Origin: Nocardia brasiliensis IFM 10847 | Lineage (GTDB): Bacteria; Actinomycetota; Actinomycetes; Mycobacteriales; Mycobacteriaceae | DNA length: 64,000 bases | Assembly (NCBI RefSeq): GCF_000710915.1 | Contig: NZ_BAUA01000062.1 | Span: 43,907 to 107,906, forward strand | Direction: 5' to 3' | In this document: positions 44,473 to 53,362 of the stretch, one piece after another | Layout of the letters: each line of letters starts with the position of its first letter | Numbering within the stretch: the stretch's first letter is position 1 | Notes under the pieces: generated by a model | Database searches by the model: none | Told to the model about the DNA's origin: nothing | Seen by the model: only the letters and a program-made list of their open reading frames with translations | Made by a program: the position numbers and the translations under genes

Positions 44473-45344
44473 GATGTCTTCCTTCGAAATGGCCGATCGT
44501 CCATCGGATCGACTGAGTCGAATTGATCGCCGATTCCGGCCGGTCGCGACGCTGCGACCGGCCGGACCCGGCTAGCCGCGACTCTGCGGTCTAGTACGCG
44601 GTTCCAGCGTGCTGGCTTCCGATTCGAAGCGTACGAGCGCCGCCGACACCCGACAAGGCCGCGAGAACATTCTTACATCGAATCAAGATCCCAATTAACA
44701 GACGTTGGATCGGCGATCACGGCCAGATCACGTACGGCGTCGAAACGGACAATTCTCCGATCACGTCGCGATCACGTAAACGGCGCGATTCATAGCCGTT
44801 CCGCTATATCGCGGGAGTTGTCGCAATGAACAAGCCGGATTGTCATCCGGTACAAGATGTCTACCGGTTGTTAGCCGCTCTAACATTGCGTTAAGTTTCG
44901 ATTGAATAAGCACCCCACGGCCCGTACTTCGAGACCGACACGGTTACGATCCAGTATCCGATGAGCACGATGCAGGGGCGCGCTCGGCGGAACCAGAAGG
45001 CGGTTCAGCAGCCATCACCCCAGGTAGCGAGAGCAAGCGAGTCAGTGTGCGAAGTGGCAAGGTGATCCAGATAACAGAACGATAAATACTTCCACATTGA
45101 CGTATCCTGCACCCGCGTAGATACTGACTCCGCGCAAGTCGGCACGATCTCCGAGTTAGTTCTTTCCCGGCCATCGCCGAACCATTCGAGATATGAACGC
45201 ACGGTAAACGGGAAGAACCGGAAGTCGAAGTCGATCGACGCTGATCGGCAAACTGCCACGACTCGGCGACGGATGCCCACTTAAAATTCAGTGAAGGACC
45301 GCAAGTGCGGTAGATGAGCCGAAGGCTCGATATGAAGGTTGCCG
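44473..45344. other. Long intergenic region (about 870 bases) between the repeat protein and the LysR gene
   Basis: Noticeably lower GC than the flanks. Contains the four GATCACG copies listed separately and an inverted repeat CCGGAT-TGTC-ATCCGG at 44835-44850. Leftward open frames at 44944-45174 and 45005-45280 lack coding character. No RNA gene could be supported, though a small RNA is possible. Confidence 0.5.
44715..44776. promoter_or_regulatory. Two pairs of GATCACG direct repeats with 11-bp periodicity
   Basis: GATCACG occurs at 44715, 44726, 44759 and 44770. Copies within each pair are 11 bases apart and the two pairs are 44 bases apart, so all four lie on one face of the helix. This is the layout bound by tandem dimers of OmpR-type response regulators. 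The sites are 240-305 bases upstream of the repeat-protein start. Confidence 0.5.
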
Positions 45345-46358
45345 ATGTCTGATTATCCCTTGCTCACTTCCAACACGATCACGTTGCGGCAGTTCGATTA
45401 CTTTGTGAACACGGTGCAACTGGGTTCACTGTCCGCGGCGGCGCGCCGATTCGGAATAACGCCGTCCGCGATGTCGCAGCAGATCGACTCGCTGGAGAGC
45501 TCGCTCGGCCGGAAACTGTTCGACCCCCGATCCCGAAGATCGAGGCTCACCAAGTTCGGCCGCGAGTTCTTCACCCAGGCCTCCGACGTCGTCGACTCGG
45601 TCCGGCAGGCGATGGCCATGGGTCAAACGTTCGGCGACGGCGTCATGACCGTCGGCACGACGCCGACGATCGCGCAGAAACTGTTGCCGCCGCTGATCTA
45701 TCGGATGCGGCTGGAGCGCAATATCGACAACATCGAGGTCCGATCGTTCACCGATATCCGCGAATTGCACTCCACCCTCGACGAGGGCGCGCTCGATCTC
45801 GCCGTGGGCCCGCTGGAGCGGTCCACCGCGAAGGTGTTCCACTGCTTCGGCGAGGAGGAACTCGTCGTCGTGTGCCACCACAGCCACCGCAACAGCTTCG
45901 ACGGTTCCTGGAAGCAGCTGATCGAGGCGCCGTGGATTCGCTGCGGCGCGAATTCCGATCTCACGGATATCCTTTCCCGCGAGGCGGGCCGGGCCGGCGT
46001 GCACATCCGCTTCGCGGTACGCGCGCCCGACGTGTCCACCGCCTTGAGCCTGGTCGAACACGGTGTCGGCGTGGCGCTGGTGCCCCGCATGGCCTTGCAC
46101 GGGTCCTCGCGCCTGGTGTCCATCGTCCGGTTGCCCCGCCCGATCCGGCGCGAACTGACGGTGCACGCCCGCGACAAATCCCCGTATGTGGAGAAGTTCC
46201 TGGACGCGATCACCGACACCGAACTCGTTCGGAAGTTCGGCGCCGCAGGGCTGTTCGACATCCGGCGCCCGAAACTCGAGTCGACGTCCCGGCCGCAGGT
46301 GCCCGCCCAGATCGGCGCCCGTGACTCCGCTTATATCCCCGAGGCCAAGGCGCAGTGA
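45345..46358 (+). CDS. LysR-family transcriptional regulator
   Basis: A 337-residue regulator with an N-terminal winged helix (LRQFDYFVNTVQLGSLSAAARRFGITPSAMSQQIDSLESSLG) and a periplasmic-binding-like effector domain (TVGTTPTIAQKLLPPLI, then VVVCHHSHRN and LVEHGVGVALVPRM). ATG at 45345 follows GAAGG by six bases. A 40-residue extension after the effector domain is unusual. Neighbours do not reveal a target; the convergent hydrolase is not divergent from it, so autoregulation or a distant target is likely. Confidence 0.9.
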   Translation: MSDYPLLTSNTITLRQFDYFVNTVQLGSLSAAARRFGITPSAMSQQIDSLESSLGRKLFDPRSRRSRLTKFGREFFTQASDVVDSVRQAMAMGQTFGDGVMTVGTTPTIAQKLLPPLIYRMRLERNIDNIEVRSFTDIRELHSTLDEGALDLAVGPLERSTAKVFHCFGEEELVVVCHHSHRNSFDGSWKQLIEAPWIRCGANSDLTDILSREAGRAGVHIRFAVRAPDVSTALSLVEHGVGVALVPRMALHGSSRLVSIVRLPRPIRRELTVHARDKSPYVEKFLDAITDTELVRKFGAAGLFDIRRPKLESTSRPQVPAQIGARDSAYIPEAKAQ

Positions 46359-46362
46359 GGCG

Positions 46363-47388
46363 TCACTGCCGGACCATCGAGTTCGCCCAGTCGATGACGG
46401 CCGCCTGATAGTCGCGAGTGTTGCGCGCCAAGTTGACCGAGTGCCCGCTACCGGGCAGCACGAAGGCGCGCAACTTCGCGGCCGGGCCGAAGTACTGGGA
46501 CTCCGACGCCAGCAGGGTGGCCGAGTCCGTGCAGACCGAATAGTCGGCGCCGCAGGACAATCGATCCCGGCTGCCGTTGACGAGCAGCACCGGCGCGGTG
46601 ATGAGACCGGACATACCGGGCAGGGTGGAGGTCAGGCCGTCGGGATATTCGGTGAGCGAGAAGATTTCCTTGTTCTGTTCGTCGACCGCGAGGACCTGCG
46701 GGTCGACATTGTCGGGATCGAAGAAATCGTGCAGGCGGGTGCCCGGCCGGGACACCAGGTAGCCGGAATCGAGCCCGCGCCCGGCGAACTTGGGATCCTG
46801 CACCGCCGGATAGTAGGTGGAGATCACGCCGAGAGTCTCGGGAATGCTGAGCGAGTGCGAATATCCGGTGAGCACAACGCCGTCCACATCGTGGTGCCTG
46901 GTCGCCTCGATCACCGCGGTGCCCGAGGTCAGCGAATGCCCGACGCTGATCACCTTCGCGAACGGCTCGGCGCCGGCGAGCCCCGCGCGCAGGGCCTGCA
47001 CGATGTCGTGCAGCGCATCCGCGGTGGCGGTCGCGGTGAGGGTCAGGCTCGGCGGATGCGTGCTGTCGCCGTTGCCGAGCCGATCGACCACGAGGGTGGC
47101 CAATCCCGCCGCGTTCATCGCGCGCCGGAAATTATAGGTCTCGGGGGCGTACTGGAAATCCCAATAGGAGCCGTTGTAATTCGAACCGGCCATGAGCACC
47201 ATGACCGTATCGGCTGTGCCGCCGGCGGGCAGGCACAATGTCGAGGCCAACTGACCCCGGGCTACCTCGAAGGGAAAGGATCGGCAATTGTCCGAGGCCG
47301 GTGCGGGATCGGCCTGCGCCACTCCCGCGACCACGCCGAGTAGAGCTGCTGCCGCCAACGCGGCCAATGTTCGAACCGAGATCCGCAC
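46363..47388 (-). CDS. Secreted alpha/beta-hydrolase
   Basis: A 341-residue exported hydrolase. Signal peptide (TLAALAAAALLGVVAGVAQA), oxyanion region VLMAGSNYNGSYWDF, nucleophile elbow VGHSLTSG, acid in NGSRDRLS and histidine in LPGSGHSVN. Four cysteines in the mature part (NCRSF, STLCL, LSCG, SVCT) could form disulfides. Likely an esterase or lipase; substrate unknown. It converges with the LysR gene. Confidence 0.82.
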   Translation of the reverse strand: MRISVRTLAALAAAALLGVVAGVAQADPAPASDNCRSFPFEVARGQLASTLCLPAGGTADTVMVLMAGSNYNGSYWDFQYAPETYNFRRAMNAAGLATLVVDRLGNGDSTHPPSLTLTATATADALHDIVQALRAGLAGAEPFAKVISVGHSLTSGTAVIEATRHHDVDGVVLTGYSHSLSIPETLGVISTYYPAVQDPKFAGRGLDSGYLVSRPGTRLHDFFDPDNVDPQVLAVDEQNKEIFSLTEYPDGLTSTLPGMSGLITAPVLLVNGSRDRLSCGADYSVCTDSATLLASESQYFGPAAKLRAFVLPGSGHSVNLARNTRDYQAAVIDWANSMVRQ

Positions 47389-47576
47389 GCGACGAGCTCC
47401 TCGATAGTGAGAGGCGAAGAACGCCCGTCCGGCGTCCCTTCCAGCAACTAGTCAGGCAGGCTATCGCCGGGGGTGAGCACATCGCAAGGACTACCGCGGA
47501 TTCGAGCGCCCGCGTCCGCGTCACCGAACTCGTTGCGGGGCAAGCCACTCCACGCGACTCGGGCGCAGAAAAGGGA

Positions 47577-47605
47577 CGAACCGCCCCCTTGTGAGGGGCG
47601 GTTCG
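47577..47605 (-). terminator. Terminator of the iron-regulated secreted protein gene
   Basis: A perfect 11-bp inverted repeat (CGAACCGCCCC / GGGGCGGTTCG) with a 7-base loop, 21 bases beyond the stop of the leftward gene; on that strand it is followed by CCCTTTTC. Confidence 0.8.
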
Positions 47606-47626
47606 CGCTGACGACCCGGTCAGGTC

Positions 47627-48331
47627 TTACTTGGCCGGGTTGAACGGCTGGTTGATCGTGGTGAAGTACTGAATAGCCGCACCGATCGCCACCGGGGCGG
47701 TGATGAAGATCTGGCCCGCGACAGTGCCGAGCGCGCCCATGGCGGCCGCGCCACCGAGGCAACCCGCGGCGATGCCGCCCAGGAACGGACCGAACAGGCC
47801 GACGATGGTGCCGCCGACCACCGCGCCACCGACGATGCCGCCGAGCACACAGCCGACGGCGGCGCCGCCGAGGCCGCCGACCAGGGTGGCGATGCTCGCG
47901 CCGAGGCTGATCGTGCCGGTCATGCGGGACCAGGCGGCCTGCTCACGGTCGTACTCGCTCTTCCACGGCGCCTTGTCCTCGAACGGCAGCGCGACCGGCT
48001 TGTAGACGGCCTTGCTCATGTCCAGCTGCGGGGTCAGGGTCGCCGTGCGGCCGGCGATATCGGCCGCGATCGGGAACTCGAACTCGTCGAGCCGGAACTT
48101 CAGCGGGGTGCCCGCGACGACGTTTCCGTTGGCGGCCTTGATCTTCAGCGCGCCGTCCTCGACGACGATCGAGCCGGCGTCCAGGGAGACGATGGCCTGC
48201 GTGTCGGTGGTCTCGGCGGTGAAATTGATCGGCGCATCGGCAGCGGCCGGGTCTGCGGCCGCGGTGCCCGCGGCGACACCGAGTGCGGCGATCAGCATGG
48301 TGGCTGTCGCGGCGAGGTTCCTCATCAGCAT
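47627..48331 (-). CDS. Secreted protein with C-terminal glycine-zipper region, probably iron-regulated
   Basis: A 234-residue exported protein starting at 48331 (ATG; another ATG two codons on). The signal peptide ends near AAA-DPAAADAP. Residues about 30-120 form a beta-rich domain. The last 90 residues contain a long series of GxxxG-type hydrophobic segments (LVGGLGGAAVGCVLGGIVGG and similar), suggesting membrane insertion or oligomerisation. Such two-part proteins occur repeatedly in Nocardia and Rhodococcus, but their function is unknown to me. An IdeR-like box lies 42-60 bases upstream, so expression should rise under iron limitation, beside the siderophore genes. Confidence 0.75.
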   Translation of the reverse strand: MLMRNLAATATMLIAALGVAAGTAAADPAAADAPINFTAETTDTQAIVSLDAGSIVVEDGALKIKAANGNVVAGTPLKFRLDEFEFPIAADIAGRTATLTPQLDMSKAVYKPVALPFEDKAPWKSEYDREQAAWSRMTGTISLGASIATLVGGLGGAAVGCVLGGIVGGAVVGGTIVGLFGPFLGGIAAGCLGGAAAMGALGTVAGQIFITAPVAIGAAIQYFTTINQPFNPAK

Positions 48332-48372
48332 TCTTCGAAGTCCTTCGTAGGTGTGGTCGGGATGCCGGAAGC

Positions 48373-48391
48373 TTAGGATAGCCACACCTTA
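48373..48391. promoter_or_regulatory. IdeR/DtxR-like iron box
   Basis: TTAGGATAGCCACACCTTA matches 16 of 19 positions of the IdeR consensus TWAGGTWAGSCTWACCTWA. It lies 42-60 bases upstream of the start of the leftward secreted protein. Within the window it is the only regulatory candidate for that gene. Confidence 0.65.
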
Positions 48392-48514
48392 TTTTGTCAA
48401 CATGTTCGTTGTCACTGTTCAGATTTGCTCAAGTGCGCACCAACGACCCGGATGCCAAGTCCGACACCGAGTTTCGCACATACCGCCAACCGCCGGGGCC
48501 TGGAGATCGCGTAG

Positions 48515-49819
48515 CTACCTCCCCGCCCGGTCCGCCGCACGATCGGCCCGCGCACCCGTCGCCGCCCGCGCGACCGAGCGCACGATCTCGCCGGTGCGCA
48601 CCGCGATGTTCGACAGCAGGGACGAGGAGAGCCCGTGCGTGTGCTCGGTACCGCCCTGCAGGTAGATATCGCCGGGCAACGGCGCGGTCGGCACCAGCCG
48701 GTAGTCGCGGGTCACCTGGACCTGCCCGCTGTCGAACGCGACGGATTCGGCCAGCTCCCCGAGTACGGTCCGGACGTCACCAGGCCGGAAACCGGTGGCG
48801 CACACCACCGCATCGCAGACCAGTGTCTCGGTGAGGCCGGTCGGCCCGTGCGTCACGTCGACCCGGACCCCGCTGCCGGAATCCTCGATGCTCGCGACCG
48901 TCGAGGCCCCGTGCATGAACAACCGCCGATCACCGGCGACCCGCTCGGCGTACTCCTGCGCGTACAACCGCTCGATGAGCGAGGGCTCCACCGCGGAATA
49001 GTTGGTGCCGCGGTGATAGGCCATCAACTGCCGCCGCAACTCCGGCGAGGACGCGTAGAAGTCGTCCACGGCGGCCGGGTCGAAGATCCGGTTCGCGTAC
49101 GGGCTGTCGTCGGCCGGGCTGAGCCCGTACTTGCCGAATACCGCGTGCACTCGCGCGTCCTCGTAGCGCTGATGCAGATGCCCGACCACCTCGGCCGCGC
49201 TCTGCCCCGCACCCAGCACCACGAACCTGTTGTGCCGCAACGTCGGCAGCGTCTCCAGGTTGGGCAGCAGGCGATGGCTGTGGAACACCCGCGCGCTCGC
49301 CGCCACGCCTTCGGGCAGACGCGCCGAAAGGCCCACGGCCACCACGATGTTACGCGCTCGCAGCACGCCGGGCGCGGCGCCGTCCAGCTGAATCTCGAAG
49401 TAGTCACCCGTCGCGGCCACCGACACCGCGGTGGTACCGAAGGACACCTCGGCGTCCACCGTGCGCGCCGCCCACCGCAGGTAGTCCTGGAACTCCAGCC
49501 GGGTGGGCCGGAAGGTCGACAGGTTGATGAAATCGGTGAGCCGGTCGTGCTCTTTCAGATAGTTCAGGAAACTGTACCTGCTGCGCACATTGCGCTGCGT
49601 GACAAGGTCTTTCAGGAACGAGATCTGCATCGTCGCGCCGGGCAGCAGCATACCGGGATGCCACTCGAAGCGCTCTTTGGTCTCGACGAACCGGGCGCTC
49701 AGCCGCTCGTGCGCGCGGTCTTGGTTGTGCTCCTCGAGCGCGATCGCCAGCGCGAGATTCGAAGGCCCGAAACCGATCCCGGCGATATCGACGATCTCGT
49801 CACCGGTGCTGCCCGTCAT
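48515..49819 (-). CDS. L-ornithine N5-monooxygenase (siderophore biosynthesis)
   Basis: A 434-residue flavin N-hydroxylase of the SidA/PvdA family. FAD site GFGPSNLALAIAL, the LPGATMQISFLKDLVTQR segment with SRYSFLNYL, NADPH site LGAGQSAAEVVGHL and the C-terminal CATGFRPGD. The FLKDLVT segment resembles ornithine- rather than lysine-specific enzymes. It would supply N5-hydroxyornithine, the residue predicted for the last NRPS adenylation domain in this locus. Its start overlaps the carrier-protein gene by four bases. No formyl- or acetyltransferase is present here. Confidence 0.92.
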   Translation of the reverse strand: MTGSTGDEIVDIAGIGFGPSNLALAIALEEHNQDRAHERLSARFVETKERFEWHPGMLLPGATMQISFLKDLVTQRNVRSRYSFLNYLKEHDRLTDFINLSTFRPTRLEFQDYLRWAARTVDAEVSFGTTAVSVAATGDYFEIQLDGAAPGVLRARNIVVAVGLSARLPEGVAASARVFHSHRLLPNLETLPTLRHNRFVVLGAGQSAAEVVGHLHQRYEDARVHAVFGKYGLSPADDSPYANRIFDPAAVDDFYASSPELRRQLMAYHRGTNYSAVEPSLIERLYAQEYAERVAGDRRLFMHGASTVASIEDSGSGVRVDVTHGPTGLTETLVCDAVVCATGFRPGDVRTVLGELAESVAFDSGQVQVTRDYRLVPTAPLPGDIYLQGGTEHTHGLSSSLLSNIAVRTGEIVRSVARAATGARADRAADRAGR

Positions 49820-50070
49820 GTCCGATCCGCGTGACCGGGTACCAGGACGTCGAGCCAGACACCGAGCACCGGCTCGGCGGCCAGGGTGGCGAAATCCGCC
49901 TCCGTCGCGCCGGCCGCCCGCCACTTCTCCACCAGCGACATCAACCGCACCGAATCCAGGCCGGCGTCGGTGAGATCCCCGTCTTCGGGCACCTCGTGCG
50001 GTGCGACGCCCAGTGCCGCCGCGATATCGGCGATCACGTCCTCGCGGCCGATGGTAACCGGCTCGGTCAT
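49816..50070 (-). CDS. Stand-alone aryl carrier protein for 2,3-dihydroxybenzoate
   Basis: An 84-residue carrier protein with the phosphopantetheine attachment site in DAGLDSVRLMSLVEKW (Ser in LDS). In EntB/DhbB this domain is fused to isochorismatase; here it is a separate gene 30 bases after the isochorismatase gene. DhbE would load 2,3-dihydroxybenzoate onto it for transfer to the NRPS. Stop overlaps the ornithine hydroxylase start. Confidence 0.88.
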   Translation of the reverse strand: MTEPVTIGREDVIADIAAALGVAPHEVPEDGDLTDAGLDSVRLMSLVEKWRAAGATEADFATLAAEPVLGVWLDVLVPGHADRT

Positions 50071-50100
50071 AACACTCCTCCAACTAGTCGAAAGCCCGGG

Positions 50101-50748
50101 TCAGGCCGCATTCGATTGCCGCAGCGCGTAATCCAGCGCGTCGGTGGTGGTCACCGCGCCACAGCGGCGCGCGACGTAATCCATGGCCATGAGGTGCTCG
50201 TCCCGGCCGAAGTCGGCGGTGGCGTCCAGCACCAGGAACGGCTGGATGTCGTTCATGAACGCCTCCGCCGCGCTGAGCATGCAACCCATGTGCGCGTAGA
50301 CGCCGGTGATGATCAACTGGTCGCGGTTGTAGTGATTCAGCAACTCGCGCAGGTCGGTGCGCTGGAACGCGGAGTAGCGCCACTTGGTGACCTGGATATC
50401 GGCGGGGCCGGGCGCCAGTTCGGCGACGACCTCGGCTTCGGGGCCGTTGCTCAGTCCGCTGCCCCAGAAGTCGGCGAGAATGCCACGCCGCGAGGGGTGC
50501 TGGTCACCGGGCTGCATGGTGAAGACCACCGGGACCCCGGCCTCGTTGCACTGCTTGCGCAGGCGCCGGATGTTCGCGACGGCGGTCGAGATCGGTTCCT
50601 GATCGAGCTGGTACGCGTCGATGAAGTACCGCTGCATGTCGTGGATCAGCAGCGCGGCGCGCGACGAATCCAGCGTCCATGGAACCCGATTGACGGCGAC
50701 ATCGTCGCGCGCCGGTATCGAATACGGTGCGATCGGCGGGATGGCCAA
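50101..50748 (-). CDS. dhbB: Isochorismatase (2,3-dihydro-2,3-dihydroxybenzoate synthase) without carrier domain
   Basis: A 215-residue isochorismatase-fold protein: [10 protein letters not shown] start, [14 protein letters not shown] with the catalytic Asp, VTKWRYSAF with the catalytic Lys, and [20 protein letters not shown]. It hydrolyses the enol-pyruvyl ether of isochorismate. The C-terminal aryl carrier domain of EntB is missing and encoded by the next gene, so the pair equals a split DhbB. It is the second gene of the dhbA operon. Confidence 0.92.
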   Translation of the reverse strand: MAIPPIAPYSIPARDDVAVNRVPWTLDSSRAALLIHDMQRYFIDAYQLDQEPISTAVANIRRLRKQCNEAGVPVVFTMQPGDQHPSRRGILADFWGSGLSNGPEAEVVAELAPGPADIQVTKWRYSAFQRTDLRELLNHYNRDQLIITGVYAHMGCMLSAAEAFMNDIQPFLVLDATADFGRDEHLMAMDYVARRCGAVTTTDALDYALRQSNAA

Positions 50749-50780
50749 CAGTTATCTCCTTGTGGGTCGGAACAGAGCCG

Positions 50781-51590
50781 TCATGCGTCGAACGTCGCGC
50801 CGCCGTCCACCCGCAGGTCGTGCATGGTGATATGGCGGGCTCGCGGAGTTGTCAGGAAGTAGATGCCTTCGGCGACGTCCTCGGGCTGGGCCACCCGGCG
50901 CAGCGGGATGCCGAGCCGGAAGCGCTCCGGGTCGCCCGCGAGCACCTGATCGCGGGCCGCGGCGGGCAATTCGGTCGCGGCGTGGTCCCACATGCCGCGC
51001 AGCATGGCGGTGTCGGTGGAGCCGGGCGAGACCATGTTCACCCGCACGCCCGCCGCGGCCACCTCGAGCCCGAGCGCCATGGCGAACGCGGCGGCCGCGG
51101 CCTTGGACGCGCTGTAGGCGGCCATGCCGACCCGAGGGGTGTTGGCGGCGTTCGAGGTGACGACCACGATCGAGCCGCCACCGCGCGCGGCGAGCAGCGC
51201 GGCGGCCCGGCGGGTCACGTTCATCGTGCCGGTCGCGTTCACCGCCAGACACCGATCCCATTGGTCGCCGGTCAGTTCCGCGACCCTGCCGGTTTCCAGC
51301 ACACCCGCGGCGTGCACCACCGACTCGAGCGGACCGATCCGCTCGACGGCGGCCGCGAAGGCCCGGTCGACGGACGCGGCGTCGGTCACGTCGACCTGTT
51401 CGGCATGGGCATCGACACCGGTGCGGCTCGACCGGATCTCTTCCGCTGTGCGGTGCACTGCGGGATCGTGGTCCCAGAGCACCACGGGCGCTGCGGACCG
51501 GTCCGCGAAAATCTGTGCCGCAGCCCGTCCGATGCCACCAGCAGCACCGGTGATGATCACACCGCCACCACTTTTACCATCTCGAGACAT
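50781..51590 (-). CDS. dhbA: 2,3-dihydro-2,3-dihydroxybenzoate dehydrogenase
   Basis: A 269-residue short-chain dehydrogenase: NAD site TGAAGGIGRAA, NAAN-equivalent VTSNAAN, catalytic YSASK and NMVSPGSTDTAML. In this context it oxidises dihydro-DHB to 2,3-dihydroxybenzoate. The ATG at 51590 abuts an IdeR box and has no separate ribosome-binding site, so either the mRNA is leaderless or translation begins at the GTG at 51560. First gene of the leftward dhbA-isochorismatase-carrier-hydroxylase operon. Confidence 0.9.
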   Translation of the reverse strand: MSRDGKSGGGVIITGAAGGIGRAAAQIFADRSAAPVVLWDHDPAVHRTAEEIRSSRTGVDAHAEQVDVTDAASVDRAFAAAVERIGPLESVVHAAGVLETGRVAELTGDQWDRCLAVNATGTMNVTRRAAALLAARGGGSIVVVTSNAANTPRVGMAAYSASKAAAAAFAMALGLEVAAAGVRVNMVSPGSTDTAMLRGMWDHAATELPAAARDQVLAGDPERFRLGIPLRRVAQPEDVAEGIYFLTTPRARHITMHDLRVDGGATFDA

Positions 51591-51608
51591 ATGCTTAGCC
51601 TAACCTTA
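51590..51608. promoter_or_regulatory. IdeR/DtxR iron box between dhbA and dhbE
   Basis: On the minus strand TAAGGTTAGGCTAAGCATA matches 17 of 19 positions of the IdeR consensus TWAGGTWAGSCTWACCTWA. It lies in the 67-base divergent spacer, touching the first base of dhbA and 50 bases before dhbE, so one bound repressor could block both promoters when iron is plentiful. Confidence 0.85.
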
Positions 51609-51657
51609 ATTCTTGATGAAAGTAAAACAAGTGTGATCAGCACGTGAGGAGCTCGTC

Positions 51658-53307
51658 TTGTCCACGCAATCCGACCTAACCCCTTGGCCGGCAAACGAAG
51701 TCGATACCTACCGCGCCCTGGGCTACTGGTCCGGAGAAACCTTCGGTGACATGCTCACCAGCCGCGCGGCCGCCACCCCGGATGCCGTCGCCGTGCTCGA
51801 CGACCGCAATCGCTGGACCTACGCCGAGCTGGAAACCCGGGCCAGGTCGCTGGCCTCGGGGTTCCTGGATCTCGGCATCCAGCAGGGCGATCGGGTGCTC
51901 GTGCAACTGCCCAATATCGCCGAGTTCGTCGAGGTGATCTTCGGCCTGTTCTATGCGGGCGCGCTGCCGGTCTTCTGCCTGCCCGCGCACCGCCAGGCCG
52001 AACTGCTCCCGATCGCGCAGGCCAGCGGCGCGATCGCGATGATCACCTGCCACCACCACCAGGGGTTCAATCACGCCACGCTCGGCGCGGTGCTGCGCGA
52101 CAGCGCGCCCGAGCTGCGGCATCTGATCCTCGTGCCGGATCACCGGCGTCCCGCCCTGCCGCCGGGCGGCACACACGGACTCGACGACCTGCGCGCCGCA
52201 CCACGCGAATTGCCCGAGGTCGACCCGTCCGGCATCGCGTTTCTGCAGCTCTCCGGCGGTAGCACCGGGACGCCGAAGCTCATCCCGCGCACCCACGACG
52301 ACTACCTGTACAGCGTCCGGCGCAGCGTGCAGATCTGCGGACTCGACGAGACCAGCGTCTACCTGGCGGTCCTGCCGGTGGCGCACAACTTCCCGATGAG
52401 TTCGCCCGGCATCCTCGGCGTGCTGTACGCGGGCGGCACCGTGGCGATGGCCATCGAACCCTCCCCCACCACCGCGTTCGGCGCGATCCAGCGTTTCGGC
52501 GTGACCATCACCGGCCTCGTGCCGCCGCTGGCCAGACTGTGGGTGGAACGCGCGGAAGCCGGGACGGACTACGACATTTCGAGCCTGCAGGTGCTGCTCG
52601 TCGGCGGTGCCCGCTGCCCGGACGAGCTGGCGCGGCGGATCGCCCCCGCGCTCGGGGTCACCCTGCAGCAGGTGTTCGGCATGGCCGAGGGACTGGTCTG
52701 CTACACCCGGCTCGACGATCCCGAAGAGGTGATCTTGGCCACGCAGGGCAGGCCGATGTCGGACCACGATCGGATCGCGGTCGTCGACGAGCAGGGCGAG
52801 CCGGTACCTCCCGGCACGGACGGTCTGCTGATCACCAAGGGCCCGTACACGATTCGCGGGTACTACCGCAATGCCGAGGCCAATGCGACCTCGTTCACCG
52901 AGGACGGCTGGTACCGCACCGGTGACGTGGTCAACCTGCGCCCGGACGGCAATCTGGTGGTGAAGGGCAGGCTGGGCGACCGGGTCAACCGTGGCGGGGA
53001 GAAGATCTCGGCCGAGGAGATCGAGGCACATCTGCTGGACCATCCGTTGATTCGGGACGCGATCGTCGTGTCGGTGCCGGATGAGCGGCTGGGCGAACGC
53101 AGTTGCGTGTTCGTGCTGGCGACCGACCCGGCCACCCCGCCCGCGCTCGGCCAGATTCGGCAGTTCGTGCGCGAGCGCGGTGTGGCGACCTGGAAGATCC
53201 CGGACCTGCTCGAGGTCGTCGAGAGCTTCCCGGAGACCGGCGTCGGCAAGATCAGCCGCCGTTCCCTGCGCGCCGCGCTCACGGCGCAGGCGGCCCAGTC
53301 CTCCTAG
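51658..53307 (+). CDS. dhbE: 2,3-dihydroxybenzoate-AMP ligase
   Basis: A 549-residue stand-alone adenylation enzyme: SGGSTGTPKLIPRTH (P-loop), LPVAHNFPMSSPG containing the Asn typical of DHB-activating enzymes, FGMAEGLVCYTR, the YRTGDVV segment and the C-terminal catalytic Lys in GVGKISRR. The start is TTG at 51658, with GAGGA seven bases upstream. It charges the separate aryl carrier protein. Divergent from dhbA across the iron box. Confidence 0.93.
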   Translation: MSTQSDLTPWPANEVDTYRALGYWSGETFGDMLTSRAAATPDAVAVLDDRNRWTYAELETRARSLASGFLDLGIQQGDRVLVQLPNIAEFVEVIFGLFYAGALPVFCLPAHRQAELLPIAQASGAIAMITCHHHQGFNHATLGAVLRDSAPELRHLILVPDHRRPALPPGGTHGLDDLRAAPRELPEVDPSGIAFLQLSGGSTGTPKLIPRTHDDYLYSVRRSVQICGLDETSVYLAVLPVAHNFPMSSPGILGVLYAGGTVAMAIEPSPTTAFGAIQRFGVTITGLVPPLARLWVERAEAGTDYDISSLQVLLVGGARCPDELARRIAPALGVTLQQVFGMAEGLVCYTRLDDPEEVILATQGRPMSDHDRIAVVDEQGEPVPPGTDGLLITKGPYTIRGYYRNAEANATSFTEDGWYRTGDVVNLRPDGNLVVKGRLGDRVNRGGEKISAEEIEAHLLDHPLIRDAIVVSVPDERLGERSCVFVLATDPATPPALGQIRQFVRERGVATWKIPDLLEVVESFPETGVGKISRRSLRAALTAQAAQSS

Positions 53308-53314
53308 CGCGGCC

Positions 53315-53352
53315 GCCCGTCGAGGTGAGCCCCAGGGCTCACCTCGACGGGC
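53315..53352. terminator. Long bidirectional terminator hairpin
   Basis: A perfect 18-bp inverted repeat (GCCCGTCGAGGTGAGCCC and its complement) with only two bases between the arms, 7 bases after the dhbE stop and 10 bases beyond the stop of the convergent exporter gene. No T-tract. Confidence 0.85.
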
Positions 53353-53362
53353 CGCACGGGCC

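Noticed and set aside
45005..45280. Possible 91-aa leftward protein
   Set aside because: Atypical codon use for this genome and no ribosome-binding site; more likely non-coding.
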